The notes below the pieces were generated by a model that was given only the letters and a program-made list of their open reading frames with translations, was not told the DNA's origin and searched no databases. 64,000 bases of DNA from Streptococcus cristatus (lineage in GTDB: Bacteria > Bacillota > Bacilli > Lactobacillales > Streptococcaceae): positions 67,078 through 131,077 of the forward strand of contig NZ_RJNA01000005.1 in assembly GCF_003943815.1 (NCBI RefSeq), read 5' to 3'. Positions within the stretch are counted from its first letter, which is position 1, and the number at the start of each line of letters is the position of its first letter. Positions 39,101 through 46,601 of this stretch are shown here, in pieces. The position numbers and the translations under genes were made by a program.

Positions 39101-42100
39101 GGTCACATCCGCCCTGCTCTGACTCAGCAAGGAATTTCCTCCCTTGAGGTTAGCAATCAAACCGCCGACATTATAAGCCTTGTACTGCTTGTCATTGGTC
39201 TGGATAGTTCCAGTAAAGGAGCTGTTGGTGATTTGGCTATTGCTTGCAACAACGACCAAACCAGCCACCTGGGACGCATTGCCCACTACCGACACTCTAC
39301 CTTGGACAGAAACATCCGTGATTTGCGCATTATCTGCACTACGAGCCAAGGCAGCAGAGTCATAGGTCCCGACAATATTGACCTCTTTCAGGTCCAGATT
39401 AGAAATAGAGGAACCGCTCTTGAGGTTTTCAAACAAAGGTTTGGCTAGATTATAAATCGCATACTGCTTGCCATTGTTGTTACCTGTCAGACTGCCTGTG
39501 AAGTTACCTCGGAGATAGACATAATCCGCAGGTGCCAGACTGACCTCACTGGCATCCAAATCGGCTCCTAGAACAAAGTTACCGGCCATATTTTTCTTCA
39601 TGGCGTCTACCAAACCAGCAAAGCTTGTGTAGACATTTTGCTGACTAGGCACTGCCCTGCTGATATAGAAGTCATAGCCAGACTTGTAGCCTGTTTCGCC
39701 CTCTTGTACCAGTTCAGGCAGAGAGACCCTTACCTTGTAGACAGCCTTGCCATCCTTCTGGCCTTCTGCCATGCTGTGAACCGGCAGGAGCATGTCCTTA
39801 GATTCACTTGATTTGACTTTGACAAAGTAGGTAGACAGGTCCGTAGGTATAGCGCTCATGGAAACGACACGCTTGAACTGGTCCTTTTCTTTTCTGTAAA
39901 ACTCTGCCGAATCAATATCACGGAAGGAAATCTTCTTGTATTGCAACTCAAAGTTGCGGCTATCTTTTTCAAGGTCAGTCAGGCTGCCAGCATCAAGCTC
40001 ATAAGTCAGCTTGGTTTTCAGGGTATAGCCTGTGTAGTAGTCTAAGTCGTCAATCTTCAGACTTCCTGTCACATTGTCAATCGGAAGCGAGCGAACAAGC
40101 TGGTCTCCCTTGTACAATTCAGCTGTCGCTGAGCGCAAGGATTTTGTCTTGTCTTCCAAGCTGTATTGAACCGTGACCGACTTGTCCTCTGGATTTTCTG
40201 TCAGACTTAAGATCGAAACTGTCGGCTTAACCTTAGGCACACCATTTAGAGCCGTCTTGCTTGCTGTCAGGCTGGCAAAAGCTTGATTGACCTGCACTTG
40301 TGTGGCGGTTTGATTATTCAGAATTCCCTCTGTCTTGGCCAATTCGTTTGTATAGGCTGCTTTCTTATCTGCATCCGCATTCTTGTATTGAACAGTCGTC
40401 TGCACAGTTCTCCCCAAATCATGTTCATTCCGCAAACGCGTTTTGTCCACTTCAAGCCCCTGTAACTGAGCTTTAGCTTGATTAATTTGCTCCACCAGCT
40501 GATTGACTTCCGCTTGGCGGGCTTGTGACTGATTGAGAAGTGCATGGCCTGCAGTCAAAGCGGTATCATAGGCTGCTTGGCGACTTTGACTATCGTTGAA
40601 ATAACGAGCCTGAGCCTTGATTTGCTCCGCTTCTGTTAGCAGATTGTGAAGCGAAATCAAATCGAACTCTTTCAAGGCTTCCACTTGCGGGGCATCGCTT
40701 GGTACCATGTGCGGTTTTATTGTGCCAACTTTGACAAGCTGAGCAACTGCTGCCCGCGTTTCCTCATTGGACAGCTCTTGACGAGCAAGTTCTTGGCCGT
40801 TAGAAGTATAAACTCTAGTCTTGATGGTCCGTTCGCCGGGTACACCTGGAGTGACGATTTGACGAGCACCTTGCACAAGATCATCCGTTTCTTCCTCTCG
40901 CGTGGTGAAATCGATTTTCTCTACTCGCGTTTCATCCTTATAAGTCAGCGGGTACTCTGGGAGGGCAGATGCTTGCGGAGCAGTGCTCGGTACCATATGT
41001 GGCTTGGCCGTTCCGACTTTGACAACTTGTGTGACTGGAGCTAGAGTTTCCTCGTTGGACAACTCTTGGCGGGCAAGTTCTTGACCATTGGAAGTATAAA
41101 CTCTAGTCTTGATGGTCCGTTCGCCCTGCACACCTGGAGTAACGATACGGCGAGCGCCTTGAACCAGCTCGTCCGTTTCTTCCTCTCGCGTGGTGAAGGC
41201 GATTTTCTCTACTCGAGTTTCATCCCTGTAGGTCAGCGGATACTCTGGTAGGGCAGATGCTTGCGGAGCAGTGCTCGGTACCATATGTGGCTTGGCGGTG
41301 CCAACTTTGACAACTTGCGTGACTGGGGCTAGCGTCTCCTCATTGAACAATTCTTGACGATCAATTTCCTGACCGTTGGAACTATAGATACGAGTCTTGA
41401 TGGTCCGTTCGCCTGGCACTCCTGGAGTGACGATTTGACGAGCGCCACGAACTAGTTCATCCGTTTCTTCTTCACGTGTGGTGAAGGCGATTTTCTCTAC
41501 TCGCGTTTCATCCCTATAAGTCAGCGGATACTCTGGTAGGGCAGATGCTTGCGGAGCGGTGCTCGGTACCATATGTAGCTTGGCCGTGCCAATTTTGACA
41601 ACCTGCGTGACTGGGGCTAGCGTCTCCTCATTGGACAACTCTTGGCGGGCAATCTCTTGACCGCTGGAAGTATAGATACGAGTCTTGATGGTACGTTCGC
41701 CTTGAACACCTGGAGTGACGATTTGACGAGCACCTTGCACAAGATCATCCGTTTCTTCCTCTCGCGTGGTGAAATCGATTTTCTCTACTCGCGTTTCATC
41801 CTTATAAGTCAGCGGGTACTCTGGGAGGGCAGATGCTTGCGGAGCAGTGCTCGGTACCATATGTGGCTTGGCCGTTCCGACTTTGACAACTTGCGTAACT
41901 GGGGCTAGCGTCTCCTCATTGAACAATTCTTGACGATCAATTTCCTGACCGTTGGAACTATAGATACGAGTCTTGATGGTACGCTCGCCTTGAACACCTG
42001 GAGTGACGATGTGGCGAGCGCCACGAACTAGTTCATCCGTTTCTTCCTCTCGCGTGGTGAAGGCGATTTTCTCTACTCGCGTTTCATCCGTATAAGTAAG

Positions 42101-45100
42101 CGGATATTCTGGTAGGGCAGATGCTTGCGGAGCAGTGCTCGGTACCATATGTGGCTTGGCCGTGCCGACTTTGACAACTTGCGTGACTGGAGCTAAAGTT
42201 TCCTCGTTGGACACTTCTTGGCGGTCAATTTCCTGACCGTTGGAACTATAGATACGAGTCTTGATGGTCCGTTCGCCTGGCACTCCTGGAGTGACGATTT
42301 GACGAGCGCCACGAACTAGTTCATCCGTTTCTTCTTCACGTGTGGTGAAGGCGATTTTCTCTACTCGCGTTTCATCCCTATAAGTCAGCGGATACTCTGG
42401 TAGGGCAGATGCTTGCGGAGCGGTGCTCGGTACCATATGTAGCTTGGCCGTGCCAATTTTGACAACTTGTGTGACCGGAGCTAAAGTGTCCTCGTTGGAC
42501 AACTCTTGGCGGGCAAGTTCTTGGCCGTTGGAACTATAGATACGAGTCTTGATGGTACGTTCGCCTTGAACACCCGGAGTGACGATTTGGCGAGCGTCCT
42601 GAGGTAACTCATCAGTATACTGTTCCTCAATGTTAAAAGCAATCTTCTCCACACGAGTTTCATCCTTTTCAACCAACTCTAACTCAGGAATTTCATGGAT
42701 TGGAGCGATACCAGGGACTGTGCCATAACTAGTAAGCTCGGGAACCTCGTGCACAGGAGCGGTATCGGGGACCGTGCCATAATCAGACAACTCGGGAACC
42801 GCATGAACCGGAGCGGTATCTGGAACGATGCCATAACTAGTGAGCTCGGGTTTCTCATGTACGGGAGCAGTATCTGGGACCGTGCCATAGTCAGTTAACT
42901 CGGGGACCTCGTGCACGGGAGCATTGCCATAATCAGTTAACTCGGGAACCTCGTGTACAGGAGCGGTATCAGGGACCGCGCCATAGTCAGACAACTCGGG
43001 TTTCTCGTGTACGGGAGCACTAGCGGGAACTGTACCATAATCAGTTAACTCAGGAACCTCGTGCACAGGAGCGGTATCTGGAACCGTGCCATAGCTAGTT
43101 AACTCAGGCTTCTCGTACACGGGGGCACTAGCGGGAACTGTACCATAGCCAGTTAACTCGGGAACTTCGTGTACAGGAGCATTATCAGGAACGGTGCCAT
43201 AGATAGATAACTCAGGCTTCTCGTACACGGGGGCACTAGCGGGAACTGTACCATAGCCAGTTAACTCGGGAACTTCGTGTACAGGAGCATTATCAGGAAC
43301 GGTGCCATAGATAGATAACTCAGGCTTCTCGTGCACGGGGGCGGTATCGGGGACCGTGCCATATCCAGTTAACTCAGGAACTTCGTGCACAGGAGCGCTA
43401 GCGGGGACCGTACCATAACTAGTGAGCTCGGGAACCTCGTGTACGGGAGCGCTATCTGGGACTGTGCCATAGCTAGTTAGCTCGGGAACTTCATGAACGG
43501 GAGCGCTAGCGGGAACGGTGCCATAATCAGTGAGCTCTGGTTTCTCGTGCACGGGAGCGCTAGCAGGAACGGTGCCATAGCCAGGCAACTCGGGTACCTC
43601 ATGAACCGGAGCGCTATCTGGGACTGTGCCATAGCCAGTTAACTCAGGGACCTCGTGTACAGGAGCACTGTCAGGGACCGTACCATAACTAGTGAGCTCG
43701 GGAACCTCGTGAACTGGAGCGGTATCTGGAACGGCGCCATAACTAGTGAGCTCTGGAACTTTATGGATTGGAGCACTAGCAGGAACGGTGCCATAGCCAG
43801 TTAACTCGGGTTTCTCACGGACTGGAGCACTAGCGGGAACCGTGCCATAGCCAGTTAACTCAGGGACTTCATGCACGGGAGCTGTATCGGGAACCGTGCC
43901 ATAATTAGTGAGCTCTGGTTTCTCATGGGCTGGAGCACTAGCGGGAACCGTGCCATAGTCAGTTAACTCGGGAACTTCATGCACGGGGGCGCTAGCAGGG
44001 ACTGTGCCATAACTAGTAAGCTCGGGAACCTCTTGCACAGGAGCGGTATCGGGAACCGTGCCATAGCCAGTTAACTCAGGGACTTCATGCACGGGAGCTG
44101 TATCGGGAACCGTGCCATAATTAGTGAGCTCGGGGACCTCGTGCACGGGGGCGCTATCCGGAACTGTACCATAGTCAGACAACTCTGGAACCTCTTGTAC
44201 CGGGGCATTATCAGGGACCGTGCCATAACTAGTGAGCTCTGGAACTTTATGTATTGGAGCTTCTTTAGGTACAGCCTTATTTGCTGCAGTCCCGACTAAA
44301 ACAACTTCTGAAACAGGCTCAGTGGTTACTTGATCAGAAATCTGCTTGCTCTCTACGATTTTTCCTTCAACACTATAGTGACGTGTTACGATCTTGCGAA
44401 TCCCTGGAATGCCCGCGCGGATCACTCGAGATTGTCCTTCGGCTAAGTCATCTGAATACTGATACTCCGTTTTATAGGGGATTTCTTGGGTCTGGGTCCT
44501 TACTTGACTTGTAAATTGCAGCTCCGGTCGCTCATGAACTGGCGTTTGACGAGCAAACTGCCCTTCTTTAGCAGCAATCTCCTCCCTCTCCTTCTCGGAA
44601 AGATAGGCTCCTTCAGCTAGCAGGGGCTCTTTCGGAGCTTCAGTATTTTTAGGGCGACTTGCTAACTCTTTCAACTCCTGATCAGGCTGACTAGCTGAGG
44701 CTTCCTTTTGAAGGGCTGGCAGCTGAGAGTTTCCTCTTTGAGCTAGTTGATGCTGCGCTTCTTTTTTAAGGTAACCAATATACTGGTAGCCAGCAATTTT
44801 CAATGGTTCTGGCAACTGATCGCCAACGGCCAAAGTCAGACTTTGATTATAGGCAGCCAAATCCGTACTGCTGATTGCCAAAACAGAAGCTGGCAGAAGC
44901 ACAGAACCCAATCCTGTCACAAGCAAAATAGAAGACAGGTATCTCTTGCCATTTTTCCCTCGTACCAGCACTAAAACAACTAAGGCCAGACCTGTAGCTG
45001 CAAAAGCCGCTCCCAAGAGACCTGACTCGCCTGTCTTAGGGAGCTTCCCTGACAAGCTTTCCTGACTTGTCGGACGGTAAATCAAATAATAAGCGTCCGA

Positions 45101-45355
45101 ATTTTCTTCCGCAAATTTGGGTAGTTCCTTTACAATAGCAGCTTTTTCAGCCTCAGTCAGATCGCTCTCCACTACATAGTGATACTGAACGACGGTAGAC
45201 TGATTGGCAGACACTTCTGCTGCCTCGACAGAGCTGACAACTCCTCCCATTGTCGTACACAAAAAGAAGCTTCCGATAGTAGCGGAAACTAGACCTACAG
45301 ACAGCTTTCTAAAAGAATAGCGCTGGTATATGTCACCAGTGACTCTTTTTTTCAT
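36134..45355 (-). CDS. Cell-wall zinc metalloprotease, M26 family (IgA1 protease/ZmpB-like)
   Basis: 3073 residues. Order: YSIRK-type signal (YSFRKLSVGLVSATIGSFF, 13-31); N-terminal sorting motif LPKTGE (105-110) followed by two hydrophobic segments (about 113-131, 141-162), the layout of streptococcal IgA1 proteases; one divergent G5 domain (about 293-365); 29 proline-rich 18-residue units (371-888); seven G5 units of 96 residues (898-1569); two FIVAR-like helical segments (about 1580-1690); GLUG-type repeats (about 1990-2160); then the M26 catalytic domain. Zinc motif HEMTH is 2719-2723 and a third ligand Glu is probably at 2743. Substrate is unknown: M26 members cut IgA1, mucins or other host proteins. 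No frameshift. Cloning or assembly errors in the repeats are possible. Confidence 0.93.
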   Translation of the reverse strand: MKKRVTGDIYQRYSFRKLSVGLVSATIGSFFLCTTMGGVVSSVEAAEVSANQSTVVQYHYVVESDLTEAEKAAIVKELPKFAEENSDAYYLIYRPTSQESLSGKLPKTGESGLLGAAFAATGLALVVLVLVRGKNGKRYLSSILLVTGLGSVLLPASVLAISSTDLAAYNQSLTLAVGDQLPEPLKIAGYQYIGYLKKEAQHQLAQRGNSQLPALQKEASASQPDQELKELASRPKNTEAPKEPLLAEGAYLSEKEREEIAAKEGQFARQTPVHERPELQFTSQVRTQTQEIPYKTEYQYSDDLAEGQSRVIRAGIPGIRKIVTRHYSVEGKIVESKQISDQVTTEPVSEVVLVGTAANKAVPKEAPIHKVPELTSYGTVPDNAPVQEVPELSDYGTVPDSAPVHEVPELTNYGTVPDTAPVHEVPELTGYGTVPDTAPVQEVPELTSYGTVPASAPVHEVPELTDYGTVPASAPAHEKPELTNYGTVPDTAPVHEVPELTGYGTVPASAPVREKPELTGYGTVPASAPIHKVPELTSYGAVPDTAPVHEVPELTSYGTVPDSAPVHEVPELTGYGTVPDSAPVHEVPELPGYGTVPASAPVHEKPELTDYGTVPASAPVHEVPELTSYGTVPDSAPVHEVPELTSYGTVPASAPVHEVPELTGYGTVPDTAPVHEKPELSIYGTVPDNAPVHEVPELTGYGTVPASAPVYEKPELSIYGTVPDNAPVHEVPELTGYGTVPASAPVYEKPELTSYGTVPDTAPVHEVPELTDYGTVPASAPVHEKPELSDYGAVPDTAPVHEVPELTDYGNAPVHEVPELTDYGTVPDTAPVHEKPELTSYGIVPDTAPVHAVPELSDYGTVPDTAPVHEVPELTSYGTVPGIAPIHEIPELELVEKDETRVEKIAFNIEEQYTDELPQDARQIVTPGVQGERTIKTRIYSSNGQELARQELSNEDTLAPVTQVVKIGTAKLHMVPSTAPQASALPEYPLTYRDETRVEKIAFTTREEETDELVRGARQIVTPGVPGERTIKTRIYSSNGQEIDRQEVSNEETLAPVTQVVKVGTAKPHMVPSTAPQASALPEYPLTYTDETRVEKIAFTTREEETDELVRGARHIVTPGVQGERTIKTRIYSSNGQEIDRQELFNEETLAPVTQVVKVGTAKPHMVPSTAPQASALPEYPLTYKDETRVEKIDFTTREEETDDLVQGARQIVTPGVQGERTIKTRIYTSSGQEIARQELSNEETLAPVTQVVKIGTAKLHMVPSTAPQASALPEYPLTYRDETRVEKIAFTTREEETDELVRGARQIVTPGVPGERTIKTRIYSSNGQEIDRQELFNEETLAPVTQVVKVGTAKPHMVPSTAPQASALPEYPLTYRDETRVEKIAFTTREEETDELVQGARRIVTPGVQGERTIKTRVYTSNGQELARQELSNEETLAPVTQVVKVGTAKPHMVPSTAPQASALPEYPLTYKDETRVEKIDFTTREEETDDLVQGARQIVTPGVPGERTIKTRVYTSNGQELARQELSNEETRAAVAQLVKVGTIKPHMVPSDAPQVEALKEFDLISLHNLLTEAEQIKAQARYFNDSQSRQAAYDTALTAGHALLNQSQARQAEVNQLVEQINQAKAQLQGLEVDKTRLRNEHDLGRTVQTTVQYKNADADKKAAYTNELAKTEGILNNQTATQVQVNQAFASLTASKTALNGVPKVKPTVSILSLTENPEDKSVTVQYSLEDKTKSLRSATAELYKGDQLVRSLPIDNVTGSLKIDDLDYYTGYTLKTKLTYELDAGSLTDLEKDSRNFELQYKKISFRDIDSAEFYRKEKDQFKRVVSMSAIPTDLSTYFVKVKSSESKDMLLPVHSMAEGQKDGKAVYKVRVSLPELVQEGETGYKSGYDFYISRAVPSQQNVYTSFAGLVDAMKKNMAGNFVLGADLDASEVSLAPADYVYLRGNFTGSLTGNNNGKQYAIYNLAKPLFENLKSGSSISNLDLKEVNIVGTYDSAALARSADNAQITDVSVQGRVSVVGNASQVAGLVVVASNSQITNSSFTGTIQTNDKQYKAYNVGGLIANLKGGNSLLSQSRADVTILAGARTNEQRFGGLVGRLEDNARISRSYVTGKIQNSTKNGQIGGVVGSNYFNGLIDNVISNVSGTNVYSISGDQDYKNDRIKEAYAIEGNETLGNDQFVTSTLTLDEAEEKLASLDITTTLEDSNLNLHTVDYSKEKNAREDRLIAYANMEKLLPFYNKETIVAYGNKLPDHHKLTREYLLDVVPMKGDQMITDINSNKTVINRLMLHFEDKTVDYLNLTYKGDFKHQAIAEYTVNALDLLYTPEAFLSDYSRILNQVLPELNKVVLDSPAMRTVLGVNADASMDELYLDTAFEQVKTKLAEELRKVLAMDKSINTEGDVVADYVAQKIRANKEAFLLGLTYLNRWYNINYDKTNVKDLSAYKFDFFGNHKASTLDTIIALGQSGFENLKAKNNHLAYDNSLSEATGKRGLFNYLESYRQLFLPDKTNNEWLKTNTKAYIVEAKSDVAEARQLQDAAEGKSKYSVGVYDKITADNWEHKGMLLPLLTMTEKGVYVISNMSTVSMGAYDRYRLDANNRVRTDAELVEYVEDRVRKSAEWQRDHYDFWYKILSPESKDKLFRSVLVYDGFSLVDKDGKRYWAPANDKKSLAMQEFFGPAGKWYPSKGYNAYATGSVTHFDAARLLEDYGNSVYTHEMTHNSDGSIYFEGYGRREGLGAELYARGLLQSTPSPNEPTITLNTLFKTDKDSKTRMHTYNFKERVQNAADLQHYVHGMFDMIYTLDYLEGTSMVKQSDAAKLQWFRKMENYYITDKYGKQTHAGNQTRTFTAEEIKQLTSFESLIDNDVITRRENKDSGQYPRNGYLSLSLFSPIYSALSNPNGAPGDVMFRRTAYELLAAKGYHEGFVPYVSGKFSEEAAAEGKTTWDGWLRRDVGLVTDQKVLENVFKGEYASWAAFKKAMYQERIDQLTKLKPITIEYELRNPNSTKQVTIRSYAEMQKLMDEAVAEDVRNITNATNRVEASWVNLLKKKIYNAYLRETDDFRQSIFNK
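40649..42664 (-). repeat. Seven tandem 288-bp units encoding G5 domains
   Basis: Seven units of 96 codons (residues 898-1569), each running DETRVEKIAF ... TPGV.GERTIKTR ... APVTQVVKVGT ... MVPSTAPQASALPEYPLTY. The period is exact: the same 15-mer near the unit end recurs 288 bp apart (for example ending at 40980 and 41268). Units 2 to 7 differ mainly in blocks (ELVRGAR versus DLVQGAR, EIDRQE versus ELARQE), the pattern left by unequal crossing-over. The first unit is more divergent. Confidence 0.9.
42692..44245 (-). repeat. 29 tandem 54-bp units encoding an 18-residue proline-rich repeat
   Basis: Consensus VPELTSYGTVPDTAPVHE, residues 371-888. Variation is confined to the first residue (V/K), positions 5-6, the D-T/A-S/D-N/D-S pair and position 17. 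Unit 25 lacks four residues (a 12-bp in-frame deletion leaving DYGNAPVHE). Units 18-19 and 20-21 repeat as a 108-bp pair, showing recent duplication. The stretch probably forms an extended wall-spanning stalk; that is inference. Confidence 0.92.
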
Positions 45356-45485
45356 AAAATTCCCTTTTCTTCATATAATAAGCTAATAAAAATTTTACTG
45401 AATTTTACTCAAAATTGCAATCCCTTAGCCTTATAAAATACTTTTCTTTCAGCTATCGAAAAGGTCTCCATTTTAGCGACAAGTA

Positions 45486-45517
45486 AAAAGCAGATTCTCT
45501 GGGAGAGAACCTACTGT
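45486..45517 (-). terminator. Terminator of the seven-gene lipid operon
   Basis: GCAGATTCTCT and AGAGAACCTAC (imperfect, 3-nt loop) lie directly behind the last gene; the minus strand reads on into TTTTTAC. Confidence 0.7.
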
Positions 45518-45524
45518 TTACAGA

Positions 45525-46601
45525 TCATCCAAGCCCCAAATCCAACTCAAAGAGGCCGTACTCATGCTTGTCCCCTTGCAATTCTGCTGCATAGTGGCGC
45601 GTGACGGTATTTTGGTGAATCAGGGCGCCGATAGCCGAGGCTTGCCGTTTCTGCGCTTCTTTAAAAATCGGATAGGCCAAGGCAGAGCCCAAGCCCAAAA
45701 ATTCTTCATCCACTCCCAGATACATAATCGTATAACGTTTGGCAAAGCGCTTGGTCCAAAAAAGCTTGGCTAGGTTGAGAGGAGTCAGCTTTTGATAAAC
45801 CAGAGAGCCATAGTCTGGCATGGCAATCAGAAAACCTGCTAGCTCGCCCTCCTTATAGGCCAGCTTAACCATGGAAAAATCAAGAATATACTGGTATTTT
45901 TGAAAAATCTGACTGAACTGCTGACTGGAAATAGACCGATAAATCGGAAAATCTTGATAGAGGCGATTGAGGAGCTCAAAAACCTGCAGCGAAGCTTCTT
46001 CCCAGTCCTTCTTTTTGGGAGAACAAATGGTAAAACCTGCTTCTTCAAAAGACTCAAAACGATGAGCCAGCTTGTCCTGATGAGTTTGATTGCTAACCTT
46101 GGGATAAAAATTGGACAGATAGCGCTCCTTGAGCTCAAAACCAGCAGCCTGCCATAGATCAGGATAATAGACTGGATTATGAGGCTCCCCTGTAAAAGGG
46201 ACCTCCTCTGTTCCAGTCAGCTGCATTCGATAGCCTAGCCAAAAGCTTGCCTGTACGGGACCGATTATCTTGCTGGCTCCGAGACTGCGAGCAAAGCCTG
46301 CTAAATGTTCGATAAAAGCAGATGCAATCTGTTGATCATTGATCGACTCGAAAAATCCCAAGTAAGCAGCCTCATCATCTGGATAGAAGGTCAGAAGTCC
46401 GCGAATACAAGGCTGACTGTCCTCATAGCCAACAAAGGCATAGGTTTCTAAGTCAGAACTCAGCGGGTGATTGCCCTCAATCAAAGCTAATTCTTCCTCT
46501 TCCGACTGCATGAGGTGCTCTGGCCGATAAATCTTCTTGGGCAGGGCCAGAAAATCGTCCAGCTCTGCAGTATTTGGTTTGACTGGTTTAATTTCCAGCA
46601 T
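45525..46601 (-). CDS. GNAT-fold acyltransferase-like protein
   Basis: 358 residues from ATG 46601 (AAGGAGG upstream), overlapping the preceding dikinase gene by 14 bp. It starts MLEIKPVKPNTAELDDFLALP and has GASKIIGPVQASFWLGYRM, a pattern I associate with the large YghO/Dhp-like GNAT group, then a C-terminal GNAT core with YLGVDEEFLGLGSALAYPIF (the acetyl-CoA loop) and ALIHQNTVTRHYAAEL. It is last in the operon of lipid enzymes, so an N-acyl or O-acyl transfer to a lipid head group is plausible but unproven. Confidence 0.75.
   Translation of the reverse strand: MLEIKPVKPNTAELDDFLALPKKIYRPEHLMQSEEEELALIEGNHPLSSDLETYAFVGYEDSQPCIRGLLTFYPDDEAAYLGFFESINDQQIASAFIEHLAGFARSLGASKIIGPVQASFWLGYRMQLTGTEEVPFTGEPHNPVYYPDLWQAAGFELKERYLSNFYPKVSNQTHQDKLAHRFESFEEAGFTICSPKKKDWEEASLQVFELLNRLYQDFPIYRSISSQQFSQIFQKYQYILDFSMVKLAYKEGELAGFLIAMPDYGSLVYQKLTPLNLAKLFWTKRFAKRYTIMYLGVDEEFLGLGSALAYPIFKEAQKRQASAIGALIHQNTVTRHYAAELQGDKHEYGLFELDLGLG

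Noticed and set aside
40646..41908. Repeated plus-strand frames opposite the G5 units
   Set aside because: They recur because the G5 units recur; composition and lack of start sites show they are shadows.
42692..44245. Regular 54-bp direct repeats as a CRISPR array
   Set aside because: The repeats have no unique spacers, are in frame inside one protein gene, and vary at codon level.
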